From Eudromia elegans (Eukaryota > Chordata > Aves > Tinamiformes > Tinamidae), in contig PTEX01000137.1 in NCBI GenBank assembly GCA_003342815.1, positions 290,852 to 354,851 on the forward strand: 64,000 nucleotides of DNA, written 5' to 3'. Below are positions 11,151 to 23,700 of this stretch, piece by piece. Numbering within the stretch: position 1 is the first letter of the stretch; each line of letters begins with the position of its first letter. The notes under the pieces are model-generated. The model was not told the DNA's origin. It did no database searches and was given only the letters and a program-made list of their open reading frames with translations. Made by a program: the position numbers and the translations under genes.

Positions 11151-13615
11151 TTTTAACCACACAAGCATTTTCATGGGGAATTTCAGCTTTGCCTTCACAC
11201 CTGAATAGCAAGCAAGCCCCCTTTTCCCACACGACATCTATTACTCAGGGCTCCAGAGACTATAATAAAATCAATTTTAATGTTCCTACTATATATCTTC
11301 TGAAGATGAAATAGTAATTTAGAAGAATACAAAAAAATGCATCTTAAGAGCTGTAATTGGATTTTTTTTGTTGGTCACTCTCTTGCTACAGTATCTGACA
11401 CTTAAACAATTAGCATCTGTAGTGGCAGCTTATGTTGATCTGACAGCAACTGCCAAACAGATCGCAGAAAATGCCCTTCACTTTTTCATTTTTACAGTCC
11501 TGAATGCAGAAAAGATGGACGATGCCGTAAAATTCTAATTAAAAAAGAAATGCATCCCAAAGACATATTGATTAAGGTGCTAACTAGGAAAATGTATTAT
11601 TTGGTTGACTGAAGACCGCTACAAAACCAAAATGCATTTCAGTCAAATGAAAAGTTAGTTCTCTGGTCTAAAACCAGTGTTTTGGAAAAGTTTCTCAAAA
11701 GGGGGTCTGCAGGTACCTGCTCACCACTTGCCCACGCGAATCCTTAGGGAACACGTACGCTAACAGCCCGCTTGACCATGGTCAACATAAAGAATGACCC
11801 AGTCGTGCTTCAATTCTGCTACGACGTCACTCATCGCTGCGACGAGGAGAGTGGGCAGCTCTGGCAACAATGTGAGATCCTGTGGCGAGGGCACTGACTT
11901 CAAGAGAACTAAACCGTAGCCTTAACTTGCTTTTCCCTGGGATCTAGGAGAACACATAGAGAAGGAGCACTCTGAACCTGACCGGTTACATTTTTTTTGT
12001 TGTTTTTACACACTTCCCTGTGTGTGGTCACTGTGTTTTTATGTACAATCTGATCAAATATTCTTACTGTCTGCCTCTTTTCTACCACTCCATACTAATC
12101 AGAAATTCCATCTATTTGCATAGCTTTAAGATAAGTTTTCTGGGATTTGAGAGATAACACAAACACCCTAGAATTTCTGAAGAGTTGGATACACATAACC
12201 ACCACACTTGAGCTGTTTGGGTCAGTCTCCAAGCACTGAAAAGAAGAGAGGTCATTAACAAGCCAGAATAGGGGCACACAATATTGACCTTATGGAAATA
12301 CCCACTTCTAAAAGCACTTTCAAGTTTTAATAAGATATTTTCAAGACTTGTACAGAGATATTACTGTATCATTGTTTAGATGGGGCCAAACAAGAACAAG
12401 CTTTGCTTAGTGGAAATATTCACTGCTTCCAATCCTCACTCGGGAGGCTGCATGAGCAGGGCGGGCAGCAGCACTGCACAGAGGAGGGGAAGCAACAGGC
12501 ATCATCACATCAGGCAGCTTGTTGGAACTCCATGAAAACAGATTTCAGAGCGATCTGGTTATGCAGAAAGTGTGAGGAAACAGTATTATTCCATCAATTA
12601 CATCAGGCAAGAAAGAAAAATCTATCAGAGATTAGTTTCTGACACAATCCTTGTTAAATTTAATTTAAAAATACACTTGTGATTTTCAGAAACAGTCATT
12701 TTGCTTTTGTGCAATAACTGTGTGCAGAAGAAAACTTTATTTTTCAGAGAAATAGAGTGTAAATAAAAGGCTGAGTCAGCTCATATATGCATATACACAT
12801 ATAAAACATACATCTACAGATACATATAAACTGTGTGAATGAAGAAAACATTTCTGTTTGAAGCTGAATTTTATTTTTGGGGGCTTCTCTGGCTGCAGTT
12901 CTGCCACACCAAAATATACTTTCAAAGCTGCCATATGCATTATTAACACAAGCAAATGAGCTAGACGATTGGACAAGATCAAAAAAAATTGTAGAAGTCA
13001 AAATTTAAGAAAGAGATTCTAAAGCTCCCTTTCGCCACCCCCTCCTCATGCTGTCTTGGGAACCTGCAGGAATCCAGGTTTTCCACAGAGACTGCAGTTG
13101 TGTTTCCAAAATCTGTTTCGGTTGGTACTCAGAAACAGACTTTTTCTCACCTGCGTGGATATCAAGCTCACTCTCTACATCTGATGAACACAAATTAAAC
13201 AGTCAAACGCCTAACACTCACTGACACAGGCTGTGAGCATCCTTCAGGGCGTGCACGGCCTCTTCCAACCAGCACTGCTTCCAAATGCAGAGCTGCCGGT
13301 GACCTCCTCATTATCAACCCTGAGCTGAGTGTGCTCACCCCAGCAAAGGGCACCTGGACTCAGCTCCTTCCCCCCAGCAGATCAGACTTGCACCTCCCAC
13401 AAGGGTTCGGTAAAATATAGGAGTATTTGTAAAAATGAAAGCCTAAATACGGAGTCTGCCCCTGGTAATTTTGTTCAATGAATAAAATCTATTTCAAAAT
13501 AAGGTTTTTACACCTGCTAATGGAGTGCCAATCAATTCAGTCAAAAGTAGCTCAAAATACATTTTCAGTGAATATTCTGACACAAGAAAACCCCACAAAG
13601 AATCCCAATATGCAC
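11151..13615 (-). other. ZEB1 intron 1, featureless segment
   Basis: AT-rich intronic sequence with an imperfect TA/CA-rich stretch at about 12783-12830. A moderately GC-rich piece around 13210-13400 shows no coding or repeat signature I recognise. Confidence 0.6.
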
Positions 13616-13658
13616 TTATATATATATATATTTATCTGTATGTGTGTATATATATATC
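13616..13658. repeat. (TA)n microsatellite with (TG)n interruption
   Basis: Alternating TA dinucleotides run from 13616, are broken by TTTATCTGTATGTGTG, and resume to 13658. Such a tract is expected to vary in length between individuals. Confidence 0.9.
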
Positions 13659-13811
13659 TTCTCTCAATATGTATGTCCGGATTATTTAATCTTCAGGTCA
13701 ATTCAAAGAAACTCTTTGAAAACACTCTGCAGCTAGACTGCATACTGAACTGCGCTCAATGCTATACCGAAAATTGGACTGACTGTCTGGGCTGTGCTTA
13801 TGCAACACACA

Positions 13812-13861
13812 TTAAAATCGATGGTTTAAACATCTGACAATTTTCTGCTTGTCGATTTTAA
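13812..13861. repeat. 10-bp inverted repeat, 30-nt loop
   Basis: TTAAAATCGA at 13812-13821 is exactly complementary to TCGATTTTAA at 13852-13861. The stem is AT-rich, the loop is long, and the inner loop bases do not extend the pairing, so a functional structure is doubtful. Confidence 0.55.
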
Positions 13862-16800
13862 ATCGCGGTTTTAAAGTCAATGAATACTTGACACTAAAAG
13901 CAAAGCGACTCAGGGTGTGGAATTTTTCTATCAATATGGCAAAAACTGGACCAAAGCCTGATGATCTAAGTCACAAGCAGCTCCTCTGAGCTATGCTAGC
14001 GGCCAGAGCTCTGGCAGGAGGCTCTGTGATGACATAAGCTCTACTTAGAACACATTTGGCAAATATTCCAGCCCCAGTGATTCAATTCCATGTTGTTGCC
14101 TTTGTTCAGCTCGTCATTAGTTCAATTTAGGGTTAACTTAGTCCCATATGCATAATTATACTGGAACAGGACAGTTTGGTACTTTATTATTTAGAAACCC
14201 TGAAGCAGATGTAGCTCTAGGCTTCTCAACAGGTCAAAAAGAGGGGAATTTCTGCCACCAAGGTGAATAAAATTGTTGTCTAGCAAGTACCTACTTTGTC
14301 AAGAGCAATCAGAGAATCTCTGCTTTAGCTGCTCCTGGCACTCATCTGCCTTAGTCAACTACATCTTTTGATAACTCAGATAATTATAATGAATTCTGAG
14401 CAGAAGAATATACAGATTCCTTCTATCCCCCCCAGATTCCTCAAACTACACACCACAGCCACCAAATGTTACTTTTGCATTATTGCTGGGCTGTAAAAAT
14501 CCAGAGAAGGATGCAGAGAACTGAATCCCACTGCTGGTAAAGGACTTGTAAGATAACTCTCTGCTCCCGATGGTAAGGACAGCAAAGTTGTGTCTGTATA
14601 TGCAGATGGAAATTGAAACAGAAATATGAAGAAGCTGTTGACTCTGAAGACCTAATGTTCACACTCTTGGTGTTTCACAGGGTCTCTTAATTAGAACTAG
14701 CTCTGGTCTGGTCCTGTGGACTACATTTTCATTAGTGGCTGGAACAGTTGGAGTGCTCCCAGGGTGTATTTTCTCATTTAAATTAAACATGCTCCCTGAT
14801 GAATCAAAGAACAGGGAGGATTATCAAGAGATTCACTTCAAAAACCCACTCTTGATCTGAATTAAGATATTGAAAGATGTGTGCCTCCAGCCACACATTC
14901 CTTGAGGAGACATATGGTTGTTCAGAGTCTGAAAGACAAAAATTTTCACTCTCTATTCCATGGTAAAATTAAATGCAACTGGCTCCAGAATCTCTACATG
15001 AAGAGAAGGACCTCTTGGGCCATATGCATGGTCTTCATGTGCAGTGCTGACCGGTATCAGCTCTGAATAATACCAAGTATCATGGAGCAATATGGCCTGA
15101 TCAGGGCAATCGGATATGTTAAAATAACCTGTGAGGTTGCAGGTGGGAAGCTCAGTGGGGGAGATGGTTTCACCCTTGGAAGGTGGGATTAGCAACACAG
15201 GGAAGGCAGACCTCTCAACAAGGGCCTCCCTGGGGATGTCCAGGGCACCAGATGGGCCTTGCTAGGTTGGCCCACACACTTACATGGGTGGGAACTGGGT
15301 GTTCCTCATCTGGGCTGTACAGTCCCAGGAGATGGACACCGTACACAAACACCTATTTTCCTATATATATTTAGGTGGGATATCTAAACTTATATTGTGA
15401 AAAGGATATATAGCATTATATTAAATAACATTAATTATAATTGTTTACATTAAAAAAAATTAAATTGGGTTGCCCTTTGTCACTCTTCCAAAGCAGCCCT
15501 ACTAAGAAACACAGTTTTAAGCATGCTGCTTTTAGAATTCTCTCTTCATTACTCAGGAGCTCTTTCCAGCTAAAAATGGGAGTATTTTTAACTCTGCACA
15601 ATGAAGAATTTCCATCTCTCAATGAGACAGAAAGGTATAAAATAGTAATTTCTCTACTGAATTTGTAAATTGTGTCTTTGAAAGAAAGCTAAATACTGTC
15701 CAAACATTTTCTTCTCCAAGCCTCTGGATTCATGTAAATGCTACATGCAAATAAGAAAATTCTCAGTGACAGTGTAATTTGAATAAAGGTATTATACACG
15801 ACACTTTTAGGTTCAAAAGTATTAGAAATGGTCCCAACAGAAAAAAAAACCAGCTCAATATGTATGAGAAATTAATGTCCTTTGTCAGTTAACACTACTG
15901 TATAATCTAGCGTTATATAATGCTCTCTACAAATATGAACTTACTTTTGTATGTATAATATCATGTCAACCCCTGCTGTCAACAAGTAGGATATGTAATA
16001 ACATATTTACAAGAACTTACAGTGAACAGTGTTCTTCTTTCTTCTTGCTTGCTTGCAATAATCTACTATAAAAAAAAACCAGTGCCCAATAATTTCACTG
16101 CTGCTTTAAGCATTCAGCAGAAGAGAGGCCATGCCTGGCTTCATTTTTCTGCCTCTTGGCTTCCCCATTTTATTTGCTCTTCCTCAGGTAGTCTCAGAAA
16201 AAGTAGAAAACTGTTTGCTCGTTACAGGTGACAGCTGTGCAACAGGGAAGCTTTTATGAGGATTCATATCTGTGAATATATGGGCACAAAATAAATATCA
16301 AATACGAGGCAGTGGCATCCACGTGACTTAAAGGCAGGAGCACTTGACTAAACCCTCTGTTCTCCGACCATTATGCTCCTCTTAAAGAACATGCATAATT
16401 TCCCCATAAAAATTTACTAATATAAGCATGAAACAGAGAAAATTCTGTGCTTTAAGATTTTTTTTTAAATCTGAATTTTCAAAGAATATACTGTGGGGAA
16501 CAGTTCTGAGCAGACAGCAGTGATTAATCATTCTCTGCTCCAAGTTAAAGAGGAAGAAAAGTAAAAATCTTTCCCTTATGCCCTATTTTATCCCAGGCAG
16601 GTTTGCCTTTTGATCACCAGTATTAGTTTTATAGTCTATCATTTTATTCCAAAGGGAGGAAATCCAATCTTCACATTTGACTATCGTTCCTTGCAGCCAA
16701 GTACAGCCTGAGGTCGGCAATGTTTTACTATCTCAGAGGCAATTTTAGCATGGTGATCATTAAAATTTAGCATGAGATGTATAAATATGTGACGAGGGTT

Positions 16801-18667
16801 CATTTTTTAAGGATCTCCAGTTACTGAAAAAAATGGAAACAATTAACTAAACTGAGGAGAGGCTGAGAGGAAGGACCATTTCCATGAGTTATATCCTCCT
16901 AGAGCCCGTTTTACTTTCTGAAAATTCTCTTTCCAGCGGTAACGGTACGGCTCTGCAGTCTGCTCAGCAGAATTCTCTGCATGACGACCATACTTCATCT
17001 ACGCACTTCCCATGCTTCAATTTTTTTCCTTTATGGAACTCCTCAGCTATGGAAGACAGTTCAATTAAAAAAAGCATTTAAGAGGCAAATATTATGAATC
17101 ACTTTCTCAGAGATTGACTTTTAAAAAAAATAGTTATTACTACAGTAAAAAGTAACTCTTGTACATAGATAAATGTCATCATGTCTAAGACGAGCCACAT
17201 AAACTGCCCGACCATCAATTGGGTATCTCATTTGGGAGAACGTGGTCAGTTCTGGGAATTTATTTGATAGCAGAGAGGTGCAAATATTCACTGTATGAGC
17301 TATACAGGCATAAGGCATAAACACTATATGTGATTCAGTCTTATTTGAGTTGTTATTCATTTGGGTAAAACTTATTCAGGTTAATTTTTCAGGGAAGACA
17401 AAGGTAAAAGGTTCATGGAAAATATACACTGGATATTAACGGTGATTTTATATCATATATTTCACCATTACCTAGGTTAAATGCAATAAATATCTGCATA
17501 GATAATAAAAAAAATGCAATACAGGATTATCAGTCTGGCTCCTAAGGTTCTTGCAGTTTAAGTACTTTTTTTAGACATAAGTCAGAAGAACGATACTGTA
17601 CATGCCATATCTTATCTATACGAACAACTTACGATGGCAAATCTCCCTTGCTCCAAAGCTATGCGACTCTCGTGACATTAGTAAAGTCTACCATGGATAT
17701 ACTTTTGCTGTCGCTGGAGAGAGAGCACTGCCATGAATCACACCTATTATGAAACTCTGACCTTTTCCTTCATCCTCTCACTCATTCCTAAATTATCAGA
17801 ATGCTGAATCATGTCCCAACTTCAAATACTTGTTGCATAAATAAACACATAGCAGTTTTTCTTAACCTCTTGAATGTAGTACTCTCTACACGGAAAGAAG
17901 GTCAGTTTGTCATATGCATAATGACCTATCCAGGTCCATGTATATGCTCAAACACTGAAAGCAGGCCCAGGATTTTTTTTTAAGTTGCCTTTCAAGACAA
18001 CACATCGTATTTTGTCTTTCACTCTGAACCCTGACAATAAAAGAAGAATATATTTTTTTGATGTTCTAGATTTCAATTTTCAATATATAGATTCTGATTG
18101 TTCAATTCAGGTAACTAATCTGGACAGACCATGTTAATATCAAGGCAAATCTTTATGTCAAACACTCCTACTTTACCTGAAAATAAAGAATACCCTGAGG
18201 TACAGAATACTGAAATGTATAAAAACATGATTTCTGGGTGTATTCTGGAAGATCTAGCTTTCTTAATACAGCTTTGCATTTATGAGCTTATTAAGTGTAT
18301 TCCTATAGGACATGTGCATTTAAGTCAGTGTCTAGGAGTGTTATAACAAGTTACAAGTCCTTCCAATTCTTAATTATCTACTGCCTTTTCACAATACTGA
18401 TTTTTCCATCACAGATCTTACACATTACTGACTTTCAATTCTTCTAAAATACTAAGTCACAGGTCATTAAGGTAACTTATTTGTGTGAAGTAGCAAATCA
18501 CACCCTACTGAAACTCGCAGTGTGGCTTGTTCATTTTGCAACATAATGAAGAGCTATCATTTCCAGAAACCTATTGCAGTGCAGGGCCATGAATAAAAAG
18601 ACAGCTGAAAAATATGCAAAGGATTTACAGTATTTCACTGGATTCCAAGGGCAGACATTCCCTGGCA
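13862..18667 (-). other. ZEB1 intron 1, AT-rich segment
   Basis: Intronic DNA with no recognised gene or repeat. An 80-codon minus-strand frame at 14953-15198 has a mixed, protein-like composition (including CNLTGYFNISDC) but no ATG start and no family match. Frames overlapping on both strands at about 15431-15668 look like chance. Confidence 0.6.
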
Positions 18668-18730
18668 TTCTATTTAAACAGGTGGATAACTGAGATTATG
18701 AAAGGTCTCATTTATCCTGTTTAAATGGAA
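18668..18730. ncRNA. Candidate 63-nt stem-loop
   Basis: The left arm is TTCTATTTAAACAGG, a TGG bulge, ATAAC and TGAGA. The right arm is TCTCA, TTTAT and CCTGTTTAAATGGAA. Pairing is 15 bp (one G-T), then the 3-nt bulge, 4 bp, one mismatch and 5 bp, closing on a 10-nt loop (18696-18705). The size and shape resemble a microRNA precursor or the remnant of a small inverted-repeat transposon. Transcribed from the minus strand (ZEB1 sense), the fold persists but the base of the stem gains an A-C mismatch. I know of no microRNA with this sequence, so the call is structural only. Confidence 0.35.
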
Positions 18731-19702
18731 CCGTACGAAGCTTAAGCAACAGTTTAATGCTCAACAGATGCATTCCATAAGCAAAATATATATTGTGAAA
18801 CGGAATACTGAAAATTTTATGTCAGTGAAATTTTATATTTTTAAATTAAGTTCGGTATATTTATATAAATCAGAATGAAACATAATACATAGTTCTCACA
18901 TTATTCTAGGCATATAAACATATTTTTGCCATGCTCTGCTTCAAACAGTTGCAAATCAAACTCCACAACACATTTTATCAGGCTCTTATTTCTTCTTAGC
19001 AGGTCAGCAAACCAAGTTCTGATGGGTACTTTGAAAGACAACTTCTTTTTTAACGTCTTTTTAAAAGCTGCAATAAGAATATATACTGCTGTGTTCTTGT
19101 ATACAGGTAGTTCACATATAGTTCCTGAATCTCCCTGCAAAAGCAGTCATATTCACACTTCTGGTATTTGAAGTAAATATTTTAAACAGAGAGAACTAGA
19201 AAATCTAGCTCTTCAGGCCACTGAAGACTGAAGCACAATCACTCAACTATCTATTAAAAATGTCATGTACACAGTGAAAATATCCTTGAAAGTAAGTTCA
19301 TTTTGTCAAAAAGACAAGAGGACACCACGAATTTCCAGGACTGCAGAGAGAGCTGATGCTGTGAGAAAGCAGCAGAGAGCTCCCCATCACAGAGATGTGA
19401 AGGATCAAAACAGCCCTCGTAAAGTACTTCAAGAGTGAAGAAGAAAATACTCAAGCCCCCTCTGTCAGAAGGAAGAGGAGTGCACAAATGCACACCAACA
19501 CAAAGAAACAATAAATTTAGGCTCAAGTCATAAATGATAATATTTGCGATTTTCAATAAATAACTTGCACTTTTCAATAAAGTAACCATTTGGACTATCC
19601 GCATCGTAGTAAACTACTTCAGACTGTCATTTTCCTTAAAGAGTAGGATAACACCCTGAGAAAGCAGCACTATTGTCCCTGAAGAATGATAACTCATTTC
19701 TG

Positions 19703-19724
19703 AAAAAAAAAAAAAAAAAAAAAG
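19703..19724. repeat. A22 homopolymer
   Basis: Uninterrupted run of 22 A on the plus strand, preceded by CATTTCTG. No polyadenylation hexamer sits at the usual distance upstream. Confidence 0.9.
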
Positions 19725-20407
19725 GTCTCTGCAATTAAGATAATACCTTGGAAACCCAGAAACTTGGGGGCAGCCATAACACGATGACACTGAATTATCT
19801 CTTTCTGAACTCCGAACATGTGTATTAGCAAATTCTACACAGCAGAAAATGCACATAGCAAACTTTCACACCGCACAGCAAACAGCATGGTGGGAGTGCA
19901 CATCAGGGTGGTTTGCTCATGAGCGGGCAAGACATTTGTTTCAAAAAGCAGTTAGGTCTCCTGGATACCCTGCTCTTCCACCGCTTCTTCCCAGAGGGTT
20001 CTATCTAACAATTCCACTGATTATACCAGGTACCATTTTCCAAAATTCAGCACATTAACTACAGCTCAGCTTTTGAAACTTCCTTTGAATTAAAATATCT
20101 GTGAATAAAAAATATCTGGGAGATTTTAACAATGATATTGGAATTTAACACATAGCAAATATGTCCCAAGACTTGCAAATGGTGATGAATAACGGTATTC
20201 AATTTAGTCCAACATGTCTGAATTCTCATAGTCTACACAAGGATGAAGTTAAATATTTTGAGACTTAAAGGAGCTTATCTGTTCCATTTGACATTGAAAT
20301 TCATATGCAAGTGAATCAAGAGTGGTAAGAAGAATCTAAGAAAGGATCAACCAAGGTGTATCTGGAATAGAGACCAGATTCCTCCCCCGACCCAGCTCCC
20401 GTCCTCT

Positions 20408-20426
20408 AAAAAAAAAAAAAAAAAAA
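20408..20426. repeat. A19 homopolymer
   Basis: Uninterrupted run of 19 A following a C-rich stretch (CTCCCCCGACCCAGCTCCCG). It could be a simple slippage tract or an old retroposon tail. Confidence 0.9.
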
Positions 20427-20678
20427 CCCAAACCTATATTTATTCATATAAAGGAGCTCATTTGTATTGCAGGCAGTCTTAAATTTAATTCTGCCACCCT
20501 TTTTGTACATGAATGTAAGACAGTAAGAAGGTAATATAGACATATTTGACTTCAGATTAATACTTAGGAGGATGGTAAGAAACATCTGTCAGTCACTTAC
20601 AGACAGACTTTCGGCTTGTTAAAAGGCTACTGCAGAAACTACTGAACATCAATAAACCAAGATCAAGTGTTTGACTTT

Positions 20679-20696
20679 AAAAAAAAAAAAAAAAAA
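20679..20696. repeat. A18 homopolymer with A-rich tail
   Basis: Run of 18 A followed by CCAAAACAAAAAAAACC. An AATAAA lies at about 20651, some 28 bases upstream, which resembles the end of a retroposed transcript. The upstream 200 bp show no gene I recognise. Confidence 0.85.
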
Positions 20697-20700
20697 CCAA

Positions 20701-23700
20701 AACAAAAAAAACCACACTTTTTTTATTTAGAAGGCAAATCATGCTCAAACTTACTGCACATGACTATGACTGCGCTATATATTTCACTGAACCATTTTCT
20801 GAGGCTGGAGTCCTATTCCAAGGAAGGATTCCATTACATTTCCCCTCCAAGGAAGCTGAATCTTCTCCCACCTATGCAATGAGGAAAATGCTCTCTTAAG
20901 CTATTTTGGGAAGATTTTCCCCATTGTACCTTCCTTTGTTGGTGGCTACACTGAATAGGAAGCTCAGTCCAAAGACAAGGGCTATTCCACACAAACTGCA
21001 TGGGTTGAGATAACGTTACAAAGAGACAAATCAGAAGAAAGAAACATTTCCAAAACCCTTGTGAATTGTTTTTAGTGCTTAACAGCACTATGGCACAAAT
21101 TCCCAAATTGCTGCCTGGTCAAAAGTACATGCCAGTGACACTGTAGACAACAAAGGTTGTAGCTATTTTAGCATTAAGTAATACTTCAATTTCATATGTT
21201 ATTTTCTATAGATTTTGTTTTTTAAGAATCTCATGTGCTCAGTTAGATCAGTCCAACTTCATTTCACTGACTTGCTACAAGAAGGAATAAAGGAAATAAC
21301 AGTAATGCTAATTAATATAAAAAACACTGATCTAATTATTCCATTTTGAAACTTAAGAACCAGTAGTTGCCACTAGTATGTCAGATATTAAATGCCTCTT
21401 GGCTTTCAGTCTTTTATCACCTAAGAGAAAAAACAGAAGGAAACTGAGTCGTGAAAGATGCCTGAAGCACAGCACCATGATCACACTTCTGGCACTTTGG
21501 AAATATAAGAGATGTGCTTTCCCATCTCCTGATAAGTTTTCCAACGAGAAATGCACAGTCATTTCTAAGTGTATTTCTGCTTCTCCTATAAATAGTTGCA
21601 ACAACCTTATGGTTACGAGACTCTAAGCAGAACCAGATGACAGCATGCTCTAGAATGACTGTGGTCGTCAGGACCAGAGAAGGGGCTAAATCATCCAAAG
21701 ACTCCTTTTGGAGGAGAATTCAGATTTCAGAATGTCACAGTGCTGTTTAGAGGAAGAGAAGTGTCCCCAGGATTACTACATAAGCACAGGGCACTGAAAT
21801 GAGCTGGCAACACGGGAGTCCAGGGAGCTCCTGAGAGGGGGAGCTTCTCCTACGCAGTCACCGAGGGGGATATCGACAGGCCCGTGAAAGACAAACTGCC
21901 AAAAACAAGGGAAGAGTGAGATGAGCAAGGCTAAAAACATGTAAAAATGACACTGCTGAGAAAGGCAGAGGTAAAGGGTAAAAGATGAGTTTGTAACATG
22001 ATAAGGATTGTATAGGAAAGATCAACGTCTACCAGACATTCTAGCTGTCCTTCACAGCACATAGTGCAACTCAAACATATCACAGCCAGTTTAAGTCACT
22101 GCCCAGTAAAAAAAAAGTCTCATAAATCAGTCAGCAATATTATGATAAATATCAGCAGAAACTAAACATATCTACACTACTTCTGGAATCTAAAGCTGCA
22201 TCAACAACTTCTCCCAGCTCCTGGATTTCTAAGGAAGATCCCACAAGGAACATTTGAACATTTGGGACTAAAGAAGCTGATGAAAAGTTTGAGGCATCTG
22301 TTCTCGACTAGTAAGAAGTGAAAGACTCCTATGGATATCTGCTTCCCACATTATTTTTTAAAGCCTTCACATACTTCCACAAAACTACCGATTAGTAAAT
22401 TTAACCCTGTCTTCAGAACACTCATCTTTTTACAAGCTACAATAAATGACAAACTGATTCTTTCTGGAAACTAGGAAGATTATGAGCAAAAATGAACAAC
22501 AGACCCAACAGGTAATGTCTAGCATATATTACAGTTTAAATACTACACGACTTCAAAAAATCTTCAGTGTAAAAGCAAAAAACAACTTTGTTTTACCTTT
22601 GTTTTACCAGCTAAATGTAGACCAATTGGGTAGCTGCTGTACTCTAATGGGAAGTGACCAGTTTTGGCCGGTGCAGGTAATCACTGTACTCCGGAAAGCA
22701 GCAGCTGTAAAAAGGTACGGCAACAATACATCATCTGGCTCGCTTACGAGCTCTGCTGATTAACAAACTCAAGGCCACACAAGTATTCAGTAAGGGAAGA
22801 AAAAAAAATAAGAGGGAGTAGAGCGGGTAATTAAACTTTTCCAACCTCAACATCCCTGCCCGGTGCAGAGAAACACATGTGAACATTCCTCTTATTGGCT
22901 CAAGTCCAGATTTCTTCTTGGACCTATTAAAAGGTTGCACTACCATTCATATCAACTTAAAGGCTGTTAAAATGGTGTAAGGATCTGAGCATTCTTAACA
23001 CAAAATTGATTTTAAATGATCTGTGATTAGGAGTTTTGAACAATAATAAGCTGCAAACATAGAAGAAAAAGCAGAATGATTTTCCATGACAGGTGACTTT
23101 TGAAATACGAAACTCAGGCTGCGTAGGAGCATGAAGAATTTGAAGTACATTTGCTCACTAGCTGGTCAAATTATAATGTGTCTGCTGAACATCACTCAAG
23201 TGAAAGGACAGCACACCACATGTAGAAGTAACACAGAAGTTTAGTGAGGTCAAAAATACAAGAGGAAGTCAGGAAAGAAAGGGACCTTGAAGAAGTGAGG
23301 AAAAGATGTAGCAGCACATACCAAAACCTGTCCTAGGTTGCTCTGTGCAGCATAAAGGGCTTTTTAGATGAAAGTGTATAATCTCAAGGAATTACTATGA
23401 AAATAAGCCATAAATATAATGTAAACAGTAAACAATATAACTGCAATATAAAGCACTACTGTATCTCAAATAGTTAGAAAAACTTAATATAGTTCCAGAA
23501 TTTTGTTATTCCTAAGATTTTTAATTGAAATTTTGTTTATTTTATAGCGCTAGATATACTTTCCTTTAAGCCACATTCTATTCTAAAAAAAATGACTATT
23601 TAAAATGGAAATCCTCAATGCCACAAAATACCCAACTCAAGAGTGGAATTGTAACATTCAGTTGTGACAAGTGAGTGGAATGTGACATTCATTTTGGCCA

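Larger units (their letters stand above)
18731..20700 (-). other. ZEB1 intron 1, segment with three long A-runs
   Basis: AT-rich intronic DNA carrying pure A-runs of 22 (19703-19724), 19 (20408-20426) and 18 bases (20679-20696). I see no retroposed gene body upstream of any of them. On the ZEB1 transcript these would be U-runs. Confidence 0.7.

Noticed and set aside
18695..18706. ATGAAAG followed by GT as an alternative ZEB1 first exon
   Set aside because: The string is on the plus strand, opposite to ZEB1.
22838..22862. TTCCAACCTCAACATCCCTG as a CR1 fragment
   Set aside because: Only the TTCCAACCTCAAC string fits; neither the ATTCTGTG end nor the upstream tail is present.
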